Assembly: GCA_016744355.1 (NCBI GenBank)
Contig: JADGEN010000014.1
Coordinates: 1-54,515, forward strand
Reading direction: 5' to 3'
DNA: 54,515 nucleotides
Source of the DNA: Halieaceae bacterium
GTDB taxonomy: Bacteria > Pseudomonadota > Gammaproteobacteria > Pseudomonadales > Halieaceae
A program made the translations under genes and the position numbers. Below, one piece after another: positions 9,701 to 18,926 of the stretch. The number at the start of each line of letters is the position of its first letter. Positions within the stretch are counted from its first letter, which is position 1. The notes beneath the pieces are model-generated. The model saw nothing but the letters and a program-made list of their open reading frames with translations. It was not told where the DNA came from and did no database searches.

Positions 9701-9862
9701 GGCGGCTCGCCACCCGGTCTGGATGGTGATGCGTGGGTTTTCTATGTCGGGAAACAGCTGTATAGGCAGCTGGGTAAGACTGAAGGCGCCAAAAAATAAA
9801 ATCACGGCAATGGCAACAGCCACCGCGGCGGGGTTTTTTAGAGAGTTTGCTGTTATATTCAC
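6758..9862 (-). CDS. RND efflux transporter permease (AcrB/HAE1-like)
   Basis: About 1034 residues, the usual size for a proton-driven inner-membrane RND pump with twelve TM helices and two large periplasmic loops. Family features: QLPIQLFPDIENPRI near the N-terminus and the TM4 segment GMVLDAAIVVLENI. The TM4 proton-relay pair Asp-Asp of AcrB is here Leu-Asp (one Asp, about residue 406). An ATG at 9883 is in frame but has no ribosome binding site; the GTG at 9862 is preceded by AGGGG six bases upstream and gives an N-terminus (NITANSLKNPA) that suits the family, so I prefer it. It is followed by the adaptor gene, and the LytTR pair lies upstream on the same strand. Substrate unknown. Confidence 0.93.
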   Translation of the reverse strand: MNITANSLKNPAAVAVAIAVILFFGAFSLTQLPIQLFPDIENPRITIQTGWRAASPKEIESEIIEPIESVLRGLSGLKEMGAFANAGGAWINLEFGLDTDMQRTLMDVISRMNRLDPLPRDATQPVIMLGGGNGDTPALTYFFLQLLPGTEGKVGDYAQFVEDVVRPAIEAVPGVANVDATQNSQAEQELEILFDPYRAAELGIPLTETAQRLGRANDVSGGFVDVGRRQYTLRFTGRYAPQELSEFVLEWRDGRPIKLGDIADVKVTMGGRKLENIQNGNPAISIRINKESGANALQTLNKVKAVVETLNAGPLADQGLAMAQSFDASVFINRAIRLVTGNILLGIVLAVGILWWFLRRFRATLVVAIAIPVSLLATFIVLKLTGRTLNVISLAGLAFAVGMVLDAAIVVLENIVRLREKGVSTFDASLQGAQQVWGALLASTATTVAIFLPVIFMREVEGQLFGDLAITIAIAVVVSLIVAMAVLPLAAKLWLTDETLTDHNAKLWRRITNFVMRATSTAKKRWLMAVLLISVPISASYVLLPELDYLPPVKRDAVDAYFQFPAGISEKTIAKDYLQVINDRMAPFMSGEREPALKNYYILTWGDGGGLGARAKDQSRVKELERIIRDEVFADLPDLQSFASQGNLFGGFGGDRNISIHLQSRDREELSKAAAVAEDLLKQTLPDSNIRVNPNLEQSEPELQLLPNDRKIAEAGWARQDMGTLVRAMGNGLYVGEHFDGEKRMNIILRAKPWTSPEQLATTPMATPAGTVVPLAELVDIKRTVGPSQLRRIDRRRTITIDVRPPEEVSLEHVLGVIKNQVEPQVKAVLPSDGNILYGGSANQLTRAIKSMGSNFGVALVVLFLLMAALFRSTKDSLLVLLAMPLAMVGGVVAIRLLNLVTFQPLDLLTMIGFIILLGLVVNNAILLVHQTRSAEREGISRHHAVEQALLVRLRPIFMSTLTSIFGMLPLLLMPGAGSVIYRGLAAVIVGGMVFSTVFTLFLLPCFLRMGESAPSIISGTGDKKSPPPLKSVA

Positions 9863-9941
9863 GATCGACCCCTGCGCAGGCATCTAGTAGTCTGAGCGTA
9901 AAATAACAGTAAATTAGGGCAATGTTAGGGGTTCTGCGATA

Positions 9942-9970
9942 GGGCGGTTTTGTGCTGCGGCAAACCGCTC
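9942..9970 (-). terminator. Hairpin after the LytTR regulator gene
   Basis: GCGGTTT (9944-9950) pairs with AAACCGC (9962-9968), and wobble pairs extend it. It lies just downstream of the response regulator stop and ahead of the RND gene on the same strand. There is no clear U tract, so it may only slow or stabilise transcription rather than end it. Confidence 0.3.
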
Positions 9971-9980
9971 TGTGCAGGCG

Positions 9981-10790
9981 TCAGGCGGTCAATAAGTGTT
10001 TTACCCGATCGCGGTAACTGCGACTGACTTTGAGTTGCGAGCCACCTTCGAGGGTGAGCATGTACTCGCCATTGTTGAGGGTTTGTGCACTGCTGATGCC
10101 TTCTGAATTGACGATAGTAGAGCGGTGAATCCTTAGGAAGACGCTTGGGTTTAGCATTGCTTCTAACTGTTTCATTGTGATGCGCATGATGTGTGTTTTA
10201 CCCTCTGCGTGCACACACATATAATCTCCAGCGGCGTCGACCCATTGGATGTTTGCAACCTTGATAAATTGAATGTCACTACCGTCTTTTACGGAAATCT
10301 TGTCAGGCCATGTCTTTATCGGCTCTGCACCCTCCGCCATCTGTGTGATAGAGGTGGCGCTGGCACCGGTCATGCCCATTACCAGTTCCACCAGTTTTTC
10401 CTTTGTGCGGGAGGCGTCCTCCTGCTCGCGGTGACTTACAGCGCGTTCGATGGCTTCATGCAGTCGGTCATCATCAATGGGTTTTAAAACGTAGTCGACA
10501 GCGTGCACCTTGAAAGCATCTACGGCATATTCGTCGAAGGCCGTGACAAAAATAATCAGCGGCATATTGTCGGCTTGCAATTGTTTAATCAGGTCGAAGC
10601 CGGACATGCCCGGCATTTGGATATCCAGAAAAACCAGATCGGGCGAGTGCTCTGCGATTGCGTTCAAGGCTTCAAAGCCGTCACTGCACTCCGCCACGAC
10701 ATCTACCAGTGGTATGTGTTGCAGGCGAATAGAAAGCCCGCGTCTAGCCAGACTTTCGTCATCCACAATAATAGTTTTAAGCGTGTTCAT
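9981..10790 (-). CDS. LytTR-family response regulator
   Basis: 269 residues. The N-terminal receiver domain has the acidic pocket Asp10-Asp11, phosphoacceptor Asp56 (LVFLDIQMPGMSG), and the TAFDEYAVDAF and VLKPI segments that provide the conserved Thr and Lys. A linker is followed by a C-terminal LytTR DNA-binding domain from about 165 (FLRIHRSTIVN, SRSYRDRV). Regulators of this AlgR/LytR type bind direct repeats and usually control envelope, efflux or extracellular functions. The start overlaps the end of the kinase gene by 14 bases, so the two are translationally coupled. The RND pump immediately downstream on the same strand is a plausible target, by position only. Confidence 0.93.
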   Translation of the reverse strand: MNTLKTIIVDDESLARRGLSIRLQHIPLVDVVAECSDGFEALNAIAEHSPDLVFLDIQMPGMSGFDLIKQLQADNMPLIIFVTAFDEYAVDAFKVHAVDYVLKPIDDDRLHEAIERAVSHREQEDASRTKEKLVELVMGMTGASATSITQMAEGAEPIKTWPDKISVKDGSDIQFIKVANIQWVDAAGDYMCVHAEGKTHIMRITMKQLEAMLNPSVFLRIHRSTIVNSEGISSAQTLNNGEYMLTLEGGSQLKVSRSYRDRVKHLLTA

Positions 10791-11886
10791 TTTGTGTTGT
10801 CACTCGCGTTACTGGCAATAAAATGCTGATGGTGAGCCCGTGGGGGTCTGTTGTGCCCAGGCGGAAGGACTGTTCGTCCCCATAGAGCTCTTTTAATCGC
10901 TCGCGGCAATTGGAAACCCCGACTCCGCCACCTTTGGGCAAACGGCCGTATTTAAGGTCTAATCCCGGGCCGTCGTCTGCTACTTCCAATAACAATTGTT
11001 TATCCGACACCTTGGCACTGATACCGATGGAGCCACCATTTCTGGACTGGGACACAGCGTACTTAATCGCATTTTCAACCAATGGCTGGAGCAGTAGGCT
11101 GGGTACCAGTGCGGTCTCTGCCTCGGGCGAAATATCAAAATGCAAGCGGAGGCGTTCGTCGAATCGTACTTTTTCTATGTCGAGATAGAGTTTTATCGCT
11201 TCGACTTCTTCTGTGACAGTGACTTTCTCCATGGGGTCACTGTCCAGCGTGTAGCGCAAAAATCGACTTAGCCTGGTTACCATACTATTGGCGAGGTCGT
11301 TGTCCTTATCTAGAATTAGGGTAGAAATTGCATTGAGCGTATTGAACAGAAAATGCGGATTCAGCTGGTATTGCAGCATTCTCAGTTGTGATTGGTGTGC
11401 CATGGCCGCTACTTTTAAGCCGCGTTGCTTTTCTTCCTGTAACAGCATGTAGTACTTGATTCCGAAGTACAGACCGCTCCACACCAGCATTACCCAAAAC
11501 GCCGACATGGCACCGCCAAAGTAGGAAAGCATTCCCCAGTCTTTATCAAGGTGCTTACTTTTTTCAGCTGCTTCGCCAAACACGCTTTGAAAAATAACGG
11601 TGCGACAGGCCATCCACGCGAGTCCTGCTAGATAGGAGGCGGCCAGGATAGCGAAAATCCGTCGTACGGCATGTGAATTCCACATGTATTGGTAGAGAGT
11701 GCGCAATCCCAGAGTGAGCATCATCCCAATGAGGCTGATAATGGGCAGATAGAAACTGTAGTTTTCGGGCGGTTCGCCCCAGACCATGACGCCCAAATAA
11801 AACGACACACCCCAGCCACTCCAGCCGGCAAGCTGTAGCGTCCAGAAAAGGTAGCGCTTGTTCTGAAAAATTGATTGATTGTCCAT
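10777..11886 (-). CDS. Sensor histidine kinase, LytS/YehU type (His_kinase family)
   Basis: 369 residues. The N-terminal half has about four transmembrane segments and no recognisable extracellular sensor domain. The cytoplasmic part has the His_kinase box QLNPHFLFNTLNAIS with the phosphorylated His at about 178, then an HATPase_c domain (LLLQPLVENAIKYA as N box, EVADDGPGLD as G1, GGVGVSNCRERL as G2). It is the cognate kinase of the overlapping LytTR regulator. The acetyltransferase gene is 93 bases upstream on the same strand. The signal sensed is not evident from the sequence; kinases with only TM helices often read membrane state. Confidence 0.92.
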   Translation of the reverse strand: MDNQSIFQNKRYLFWTLQLAGWSGWGVSFYLGVMVWGEPPENYSFYLPIISLIGMMLTLGLRTLYQYMWNSHAVRRIFAILAASYLAGLAWMACRTVIFQSVFGEAAEKSKHLDKDWGMLSYFGGAMSAFWVMLVWSGLYFGIKYYMLLQEEKQRGLKVAAMAHQSQLRMLQYQLNPHFLFNTLNAISTLILDKDNDLANSMVTRLSRFLRYTLDSDPMEKVTVTEEVEAIKLYLDIEKVRFDERLRLHFDISPEAETALVPSLLLQPLVENAIKYAVSQSRNGGSIGISAKVSDKQLLLEVADDGPGLDLKYGRLPKGGGVGVSNCRERLKELYGDEQSFRLGTTDPHGLTISILLPVTRVTTQNEHA

Positions 11887-11979
11887 AAGCCACAGTATAC
11901 GGAGAAATTGGTGGTTTTCGCCGCGGCTTATCGCAACTTCACCACCGTTCGCCGCAGAATTACCCGGTTTAGCCCGGGT

Positions 11980-12462
11980 TTAGCTCTCTGCGAAGTTTTT
12001 CAGCTCGTCGCCTGCCAGGCGGTAGCCCACCCATTCACTTTGTGGCTTGGCGCCGAAGGACTCGTAGAATTTGATTGAAGGCTCATTCCAATCCAGCACG
12101 TTCCACTCAAATCGCCCGCAGTCGTTTTCCACCGCGATTTTTGCGAGGTACTGCAGTAAGGCTTTGCCCGCGCCGCTTCCCCTGTGCGTAGGAGATACAT
12201 AGAGGTCTTCCAGAAATAAACCGAACTTGCCGGTCCAGGTTGAGTAGTTGTAAAAATACAGGGCGAAACCCACAGGTTCATCATCGATAGAGCAGACCAA
12301 TGCGAATGCCTTTGGGTGTTCGGCAAACAAAGCTCTGTGTAAATCCTGCTCTGAGGTTTTCACCTCCGATAAAGCACGTTCGTATTCTGCCAAACCCTTG
12401 ATGAGGTCGAGAATAAGGGCGCAGTCGGTTTCACGGGCTTCGCGAATAACTATGCTAGTCAT
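11980..12462 (-). CDS. GNAT family N-acetyltransferase
   Basis: 160 residues from the ATG at 12462, chosen because AGGA lies eight to nine bases upstream; a longer in-frame start at 12519 has no such site. The GNAT fold is clear: IVIREARETDC at the N-terminus, LEDLYVSPTHRGSGAGKALL as the acetyl-CoA loop (R-G-x-G-x-G/A), and NEPSIKFYESFGA near the C-terminus. The LEDLYV and FYESFGA motifs resemble the diamine (spermidine/spermine-like) acetyltransferase subgroup, so a small amine is a reasonable substrate guess, unproven. Cytoplasmic. Same strand as the channel gene upstream and the kinase gene downstream. Confidence 0.9.
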   Translation of the reverse strand: MTSIVIREARETDCALILDLIKGLAEYERALSEVKTSEQDLHRALFAEHPKAFALVCSIDDEPVGFALYFYNYSTWTGKFGLFLEDLYVSPTHRGSGAGKALLQYLAKIAVENDCGRFEWNVLDWNEPSIKFYESFGAKPQSEWVGYRLAGDELKNFAES

Positions 12463-12555
12463 GGAATGTATTCCTGCTGAGAAAAAAGTGTTGTGAATTA
12501 TGTGACTATGCCCAACCAAAGTAATGTCGCTTGGCAGACATGTCTTAAAAGTGAG

Positions 12556-12981
12556 CTAGTCCAACCTCCAGTAGCGTTGCATCTCAAGGTACAGAAACGA
12601 AGCTGTCCAGGTAATGAGCACCAAACCGGTTAAAGATTCAATGCCTGTAAGATAGCGCAGATCGCCGTGTGGAGTGATATCACCAAAGCCAAGCGTTGTG
12701 AACGTTGTGAACGAAAAGTAGACGCAGTCCAGCAGGGTGCCATTAAAGTTACCTTCAAAATGCCCCCAACCAGTGGTGTGGTGCTTAATGTAGTAGACGA
12801 TCGCGAATACCCAAACTTCGGCCGCGTGGGCCACCAGAGCGGTAAATACGCCGAGTACTATACGAAAGCGGTGTTTCATATGCATTCTGGGAAACTGAGC
12901 CGTGAGTCGATATAAAAACTCGTAATGGAGCATTACCACGACGCCAACAACGATGATGTTTACCAGGAATACGAAAAACAC
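12556..12981 (-). CDS. Small two-TM ion channel protein (Ion_trans_2)
   Basis: 141 residues from a GTG start preceded by GAGG. Hydrophobic segments lie at about 1-20, 42-65 and 115-130. A pore region (FSFTTFTTLGFGDITP) has a TLGFGD selectivity-filter sequence close to the TVGYGD of potassium channels. There is no voltage-sensor array and no C-terminal RCK/TrkA-N domain, so this is a minimal pore protein that presumably forms a tetramer. The filter variant is common in bacterial members of the family. Potassium is the expected ion, but selectivity cannot be shown from sequence. Confidence 0.85.
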   Translation of the reverse strand: MFFVFLVNIIVVGVVVMLHYEFLYRLTAQFPRMHMKHRFRIVLGVFTALVAHAAEVWVFAIVYYIKHHTTGWGHFEGNFNGTLLDCVYFSFTTFTTLGFGDITPHGDLRYLTGIESLTGLVLITWTASFLYLEMQRYWRLD

Positions 12982-13033
12982 AGAAACCTCGAAATATCTT
13001 GGGATACAGTCTTATTCTACAGTGATTTTCACA

Positions 13034-13351
13034 TTAAAAACCGTAGTCTCGTTCGACTTTTGCGATTCTGGTTTTGTAGTTGGCATACCATTTTTCGCGG
13101 CCCAGTTTTTGCGCTTCCCGGTGGTCAATGACGGCTTTCCAGTTTTTAATGGAATCAAGGTTGCGCCAATAAGAGACGGTGATACCTACTCCTTCCCTGG
13201 CCGACTCAACACCCAGATACCCCGGTTGTTTGGCCGCTAGCGAGACCATCTTTTCTGCCATGGCAGCGTACCCCTCATCGATGTCAGTGAGCGTGCTGGT
13301 GAATATGACGGCGTAGTAAGGGGCTGCCGGCGTATCTGCAATGGGCGACAT
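13034..13351 (-). CDS. Antibiotic biosynthesis monooxygenase (ABM) fold protein
   Basis: 105 residues. The start is the ATG at 13351, with GGAG seven bases upstream; a TTG twelve bases further up is also in frame but less likely. The ABM-like pattern is AVIFTSTLTDIDEGYAAMAEKM, then QPGYLGVESAR and a WRNLDSIKNWK segment ending with a basic helix. These small dimeric alpha/beta-barrel proteins include heme-degrading and quinol monooxygenases, but most, including this DUF-like branch, have no assigned reaction. Cytoplasmic. It stands alone between the channel and amidohydrolase genes on the same strand. Confidence 0.85.
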   Translation of the reverse strand: MSPIADTPAAPYYAVIFTSTLTDIDEGYAAMAEKMVSLAAKQPGYLGVESAREGVGITVSYWRNLDSIKNWKAVIDHREAQKLGREKWYANYKTRIAKVERDYGF

Positions 13352-13479
13352 GCTGTTCTCCAAAGTAGACTGGGTTGTGTAATCTGTTGTTCCCCATTTT
13401 AAATGAAATTCGCTAGCAGTCTAATCGTCTGTTATTGACCCGTTTTTCCACTTTGCCTTGAGGAGGCCGCCGGCCAGGC

Positions 13480-14775
13480 TCAGTGTTTGAAAACCTTGCC
13501 GCCCTTCATTACAAAATCAACGTCCAGCAACTCTTCAATGTTTTCCAGGGGGGAACCATCGGTGGCAATTATGTCAGCGTGTTTGCCGGTTTCTATGGTG
13601 CCGAGGCTGTCGCTCATGGAAATGAGGTCCGCAGCATTAACGGTAGCCGCTACGAGGATATCCATTTCGCTCATGCCGGCCTGGTGCATCAGCACCGCTT
13701 CTTCCGCATTGATACCGTGGCGCGACACGCCACTATCTGTGCCGTAGGCCACGCGCACGCCTGCTTTGTGGGCTTTGGCAAAGTTACCCTGCATATCATT
13801 GCCAACTTGAATAGCCTTGGCGGCCTGGGCTTCGGTCAGGACGTCGGTATTTATGGCCATGTCCTTAACGGTTTTGCCAGCCAACAGGGTGGGTACCAGA
13901 TAGGCGTTGGTCTGTTTGAATAACTTGATGGCCCGTTTGCCGGTATAGGTGCCGTGCTCAATACTACTCACACCAGCCTCCAGCGCGGCGATGATGCCGT
14001 CTTCCTGATGGGCATGGCTGGCGACCTTGCGGCCCATGCTCTTGGCAGCCTGTACCACCTCTCGCAGCTCATCCATTTCCATTTGCTGGCCGGTGCCGGT
14101 TGCACGGTCTGTCAGCACGCCACCGGTGGAAGTGATCTTGATTAGGTCGGCACCGTACTTAATCTCGTAGCGAGTGGCGCGGCGACAGTCGTAGGGACCA
14201 TCACAAATGGATTTCTCTGTTAGCAGTTCCATGAACTCAGGCTTGAACCCACTGACATCGGCATGGCCACCGGTAATACCAACGCCCCCGGCAGCTATGA
14301 TGCGCGGGCCATCTATCCAGCCCTTGTTGATGGCGTCACGAACGGCGTACATTTCCTGGCCGCTAGAACCAACATCACGCAGCGTAGTGAAGCCGGCCTG
14401 CAAGGTGCGCATGGCATTTCGAATGGAGTACATCTGCACCAGCTCGTTAGACCAGCGTAAATTATGGCTATCATTCTTCGGCCCGAGTTCCATTTGTAAA
14501 TGTACGTGCATGTCCATTAGTCCCGGCATGACGAAACTATCGCGCAGATCAATCAACTCGACATCGGCGCCAAACTGCTGTGCCGGCTGGTAGCCGCTGA
14601 TTACCTGGCTGATGCGGCCATCCTCAATCACCACAGTTTGCTGTTTCAGGGGGTTCTCGCCCGGTGTCGCCAACAAAGTGCCGGCATGGATAATTTGATG
14701 GCCGGCACTGGCGTTCATGGCCAGCAGGCTTAGTAGCAGGGCTGTGGTGAAAGCGGTGAGGTTTGGCAGGCGCAT
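13480..14775 (-). CDS. Exported metal-dependent amidohydrolase (imidazolonepropionase/prolidase-like)
   Basis: 431 residues with a signal peptide (ALLLSLLAMNASA, cleavage near residue 24), so periplasmic or secreted. Amidohydrolase superfamily features: MPGLMDMHVHL with metal ligands His90 and His92; LIKITSTGG with the likely carboxylated lysine; ASHAHQEDG and SSIEHGTY giving two further histidines; and AYGTDSG with the catalytic Asp. C-terminal GTIETGKHADIIATDGSP is the usual beta-sandwich return. Close family members include Xaa-Pro and Xaa-Arg dipeptidases, so peptide hydrolysis is a reasonable expectation. Monocistronic in appearance; the DUF4124 gene is 80 bases upstream on the same strand. 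Confidence 0.92.
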   Translation of the reverse strand: MRLPNLTAFTTALLLSLLAMNASAGHQIIHAGTLLATPGENPLKQQTVVIEDGRISQVISGYQPAQQFGADVELIDLRDSFVMPGLMDMHVHLQMELGPKNDSHNLRWSNELVQMYSIRNAMRTLQAGFTTLRDVGSSGQEMYAVRDAINKGWIDGPRIIAAGGVGITGGHADVSGFKPEFMELLTEKSICDGPYDCRRATRYEIKYGADLIKITSTGGVLTDRATGTGQQMEMDELREVVQAAKSMGRKVASHAHQEDGIIAALEAGVSSIEHGTYTGKRAIKLFKQTNAYLVPTLLAGKTVKDMAINTDVLTEAQAAKAIQVGNDMQGNFAKAHKAGVRVAYGTDSGVSRHGINAEEAVLMHQAGMSEMDILVAATVNAADLISMSDSLGTIETGKHADIIATDGSPLENIEELLDVDFVMKGGKVFKH

Positions 14776-14855
14776 GGATTACTCCAGAATAGCTGTGTTT
14801 GATTTCTTGTTGAGACTTCAGGCAGGCTATGCGCGCAGCGCGTATTTGTCAAAAA

Positions 14856-15356
14856 TTAGTATTTTTGGCCACACTTTTTGTCAACTTTTTCCTGTAGGTC
14901 AGCAACTAATTCCTTTTGCCGTTTTGCGCTTACCGATTTTCCGTCTTCAACAAAGTAATCTACCCCCGTTCTTCTTCCGTCTTGCATTCTAATATTGGTA
15001 AAATCCTCGAGCCGATCACGCATTGACTTGCATTGCGCTCGCACTTCTTCACGTTCAATCTCTGCTTTTTGTGCATCTTGTTTTTGCTGCTCGCGCTCTA
15101 TGTCTTTTCCCCTTAAGAATACTTTCTGCGCCTCTACCTCTTCAGGAGAAAGACCTTCTCCGGGAACATAACTTTCCTTCAACTCTACCTTCTCACTAGA
15201 CTGGAGAATTGCGCTGTCTTTTGGCTTATCACCAAAATGCACATTGCCCGATTCATCGATCCATTTATAGATCTCTGCATGTACTGGACGCATAGGTATC
15301 AAGAAAACCAGTAGTAGGAATACGAAAGTTCCCTGAAAACTAATATTACCCTTCAC
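14856..15356 (-). CDS. DUF4124 domain-containing exported protein
   Basis: 166 residues from a GTG start at 15356 with AAGG upstream. A signal peptide (FVFLLLVFLIPMRPVHA) is followed directly by the DUF4124 module (EIYKWIDESGNVHFGDKP), then a charged, coiled-coil-like middle (about 85-125, rich in Glu, Gln, Lys and Arg) and a C-terminal region with two cysteines. DUF4124 proteins are common in gammaproteobacterial envelopes; their function is not established. A second DUF4124 protein lies at 49728-50219. An upstream open frame ends in a stop whose last base is the first base of this GTG. Confidence 0.85.
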   Translation of the reverse strand: MKGNISFQGTFVFLLLVFLIPMRPVHAEIYKWIDESGNVHFGDKPKDSAILQSSEKVELKESYVPGEGLSPEEVEAQKVFLRGKDIEREQQKQDAQKAEIEREEVRAQCKSMRDRLEDFTNIRMQDGRRTGVDYFVEDGKSVSAKRQKELVADLQEKVDKKCGQKY

Positions 15357-15770
15357 TAAAAGTACCTTGTTAGTTGAAGTGGCGTCGGAAAACCATTTCG
15401 TTTTTCCTGTGCTTTACAGTTTGTAGTTAAGCTCATAAGTAAGAACTTCATCGTCTTGGGCGATATCCATAGTACCGTCAATATCCTTGAATTGTCCTTC
15501 AACAGCCCATCCAGAATTACAACTTCGAAGGATTGCGTGTCTTTATCAGGGGCCGCCTTGAATAAGCAGTTACAGCTCAACATATCACAGTGCGTTTTTC
15601 TCAAGCAAGGAGAGGCCGGGCACCGGTGCATTGAAATATCGTTGTGCAAAGCGATTAGCCAAATGAATCAGCATCGGTTAAAAATGGCAGACTACCCCTA
15701 AGTGGATTAAACAGTAATTGCAGCTACGCGTTGGTATTATGTGGCTCACATTTTTTGCGAATTTGAAACT
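15357..15770. other. Intergenic stretch with a possible gene remnant
   Basis: No convincing complete gene. On the minus strand, 15542-15414 is open in a frame that ends in an acidic, protein-like tail (GQFKDIDGTMDIAQDDEVL, then TYELNYKL and a stop) but has no usable start. An overlapping minus frame (15649-15356) is open with unremarkable composition. Read together they could be the frameshifted C-terminal part of a decayed exported protein. TATTAT at 15735-15740 is a possible -10 for the MaoC gene and would favour the ATG at 15771 over the GTG at 15741. Confidence 0.25.
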
Positions 15771-16241
15771 ATGGAAGAGATCAACTACAAAGACCAGAAT
15801 ACATTGAATACTCTGGTTAGCGATAACTTCGGCGCGTGGAGCAACAAAGTGCTGGTCGATCAGGCGATGATCAACCAGTACGCCGAGCTCAGTGGCGATA
15901 ATATGTGGATGCATGTTGATGTAGAGCGCTGCGCAAAGGAGAGCCCATTTGGCAGCACCATAGCCCACGGCTTTCTGATTCTCTCCCTCATCACCCGAAT
16001 GAGTACTGGCCCCAGTCCGATAAGCCAGATTACCGGCTTCAGTCACATGATGAACTACGGCTCAGACAAACTACGTTTTCTGGGTGCTGTACCTGTGAAT
16101 AGCGAAATTGTCTCGCGCAGCCGCATCAAGCAAATTGATGTTGCCGAGAACAAGACCAGAGTTGTTATGGAAACCCATGTTCATGTGGATGGTTCTGAAA
16201 CGCCCGCGCTTATTTACGAGCTAATGTTTGTGTTCTTATAG
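15771..16241 (+). CDS. MaoC family (R)-specific enoyl-CoA hydratase
   Basis: 156 residues from the ATG at 15771 (an in-frame GTG at 15741 would add ten). The hydratase-2 motif is intact: YAELSGDNMWMHVD, with catalytic Asp and His five residues apart, followed by GSTIAHGFLILSL. This hotdog-fold enzyme adds water across a trans-2-enoyl-CoA. It begins a run (hydratase, thiolase, SDR) that supplies the last three steps of a beta-oxidation cycle. The steroid or bile-acid side chain as substrate is inferred from the neighbouring ChsH, Ltp2 and KstD homologues. Confidence 0.9.
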   Translation: MEEINYKDQNTLNTLVSDNFGAWSNKVLVDQAMINQYAELSGDNMWMHVDVERCAKESPFGSTIAHGFLILSLITRMSTGPSPISQITGFSHMMNYGSDKLRFLGAVPVNSEIVSRSRIKQIDVAENKTRVVMETHVHVDGSETPALIYELMFVFL

Positions 16242-17483
<1,242 letters not shown>

Positions 17484-17493
17484 GGAGTAGTAA

Positions 17494-18402
17494 ATGAGTG
17501 ATCTTAGTGGAAAAGTAGCCATTGTTACTGGCGCCGGTCGCGGTCTTGGGCGCGAGGAAGCCATGCAGTTGGCAAGTCAGGGCGCACGTGTTGTTATTAA
17601 CGATATAAATCTGCCCGATGCCGAAGAAGCGGCGCAGCAAACGGTTGAAGAGATTAAAGCTGCCGGTGGTGAAGCCATAGCAGTGTTTGGCGATTGTGCC
17701 AATTCTGAGGATTCCGACAAGCTGTTTAAGACGGCGCTGGATACCTATGGCGACATTAATATTATGGTTAACAATGCTGGCTTTTGCCGGGATAAAACTA
17801 TCTTTGGCATGAGTGATGATGAGTTCGATTCAGTGGTGCGCGTGCACCTGCGTGGCCACTTTGTCAATATGCGCAATGCCACCAAGTATTGGCGCGAGAA
17901 AGCCAAGGGGGGAGACCCGGTGTACGGCCGTTTGGTCAGCACGTCTTCCGAAGCAGCCATTTACGGCTCTGCCGGGCAGCCCAATTATGCGTCTGCCAAA
18001 GCTGGCATCGTTGCCATGACCATGGGTGCTGCGCAGCTGATGATCAAGTATGGTATTACCTGTAATGTGATTATGCCCCGTGCCCGTACTGCCATGACCG
18101 ACGCAGGACAAACAGCGGCTATGTTTGCTGCACCGGAGGATGGTTTTGACGTTTTTAATCCGGAGAATGTAGCTCCGCTGGTGGGCTATCTTGCCTCGCC
18201 TGAGGCTGGGCATATATCTGGTGAAGTGATGATTGTGTGGGGCGGTGAAATTACCGTTCTGCAGCGGCCAACATTGGGGCAAAGTTTTAATAGTAGCAAT
18301 GGCGGCAAATGGCAGTTGGATGATATGCACAACAAAATGTCTGAGTATTTTGATGAAAACCATATGCCGGTGTGGGGTGGCTTTTCCGTGCCGCCAGGCT
18401 AG
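17494..18402 (+). CDS. Short-chain dehydrogenase, 3-hydroxyacyl-CoA dehydrogenase type (17beta-HSD4-like)
   Basis: 302 residues. Cofactor motif TGAGRGLG (residues 12-19), NNAG near 92, and the catalytic Tyr165-x-x-x-Lys169 in PNYASAKAG with serines just before. ND at about 38 of the second beta strand suggests NAD. It is longer than a typical 250-residue SDR; the extra C-terminal tail resembles the (R)-3-hydroxyacyl-CoA dehydrogenase domain of peroxisomal multifunctional enzyme 2/17beta-HSD4, which acts on bile-acid and long-chain acyl-CoAs. It probably oxidises the product of the MaoC hydratase to feed the thiolase. Its stop lies 19 bases from a convergent gene. Confidence 0.9.
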   Translation: MSDLSGKVAIVTGAGRGLGREEAMQLASQGARVVINDINLPDAEEAAQQTVEEIKAAGGEAIAVFGDCANSEDSDKLFKTALDTYGDINIMVNNAGFCRDKTIFGMSDDEFDSVVRVHLRGHFVNMRNATKYWREKAKGGDPVYGRLVSTSSEAAIYGSAGQPNYASAKAGIVAMTMGAAQLMIKYGITCNVIMPRARTAMTDAGQTAAMFAAPEDGFDVFNPENVAPLVGYLASPEAGHISGEVMIVWGGEITVLQRPTLGQSFNSSNGGKWQLDDMHNKMSEYFDENHMPVWGGFSVPPG

Positions 18403-18421
18403 ACCTCAGGTTTTGGTGCGC

Positions 18422-18859
18422 TTAATCCAGGCTATCCAGTTGAGCGCGGATTTCACTGCGTAGCGCATTCATCGCCTGATCCAGTTCGGCTTCTGCTTTG
18501 TCCTGTTTGCCAAGTTCCGTCCATCTGGCCTGCCAGACATCACGTAAGTGATCAGCCCGAATGGCAACTTCCGGTCCCATCATTACGGAAAAATCCTTCA
18601 TGGCGATAACATGGGCCCAGCCTATGCGTGGGTTGGCCTCCTGATGATCGCCATCGTAATGTGCCAGAAATACCACCCGTTGGAAATCTGCCAACCGCAC
18701 TAATAGTTCAAACCCCGATTGGCGTACGTTGCGATTTTCTTCGGTTAGCTCGTTACGCCAGGTATTATAGGCCAGCCCCGACAGTGCAATCACCAGGCTG
18801 ATGATCGCCACCGCGTTGCGCCGCAATTGCCCCTGAATATTCATCGACAGAAAGCGCAT
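18422..18859 (-). CDS. Hypothetical membrane-anchored protein
   Basis: 145 residues, not recognised. A short basic N-terminus (NIQGQLRRN) leads into one hydrophobic helix (AVAIISLVIALSGLAY, about 16-31). The rest is a soluble, charged, mostly helical region with a conserved-looking RLADFQRVVFLAHYDGD segment and a heptad-like C-terminus (AEAELDQAMNALRSEIRA). A single N-terminal anchor with a long helical domain suits a small inner-membrane sensor or scaffold. It sits between the catabolic SDR and the acyl-CoA ligase and may share the ligase's strand and transcript (67 bases apart). Confidence 0.7.
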   Translation of the reverse strand: MRFLSMNIQGQLRRNAVAIISLVIALSGLAYNTWRNELTEENRNVRQSGFELLVRLADFQRVVFLAHYDGDHQEANPRIGWAHVIAMKDFSVMMGPEVAIRADHLRDVWQARWTELGKQDKAEAELDQAMNALRSEIRAQLDSLD

Positions 18860-18926
18860 TGTCAGTCATCTCCTTAATATCAATGACCAAGAGCGGGAGG
18901 CCACTTTTGTAGTTTTATCCATTTCT

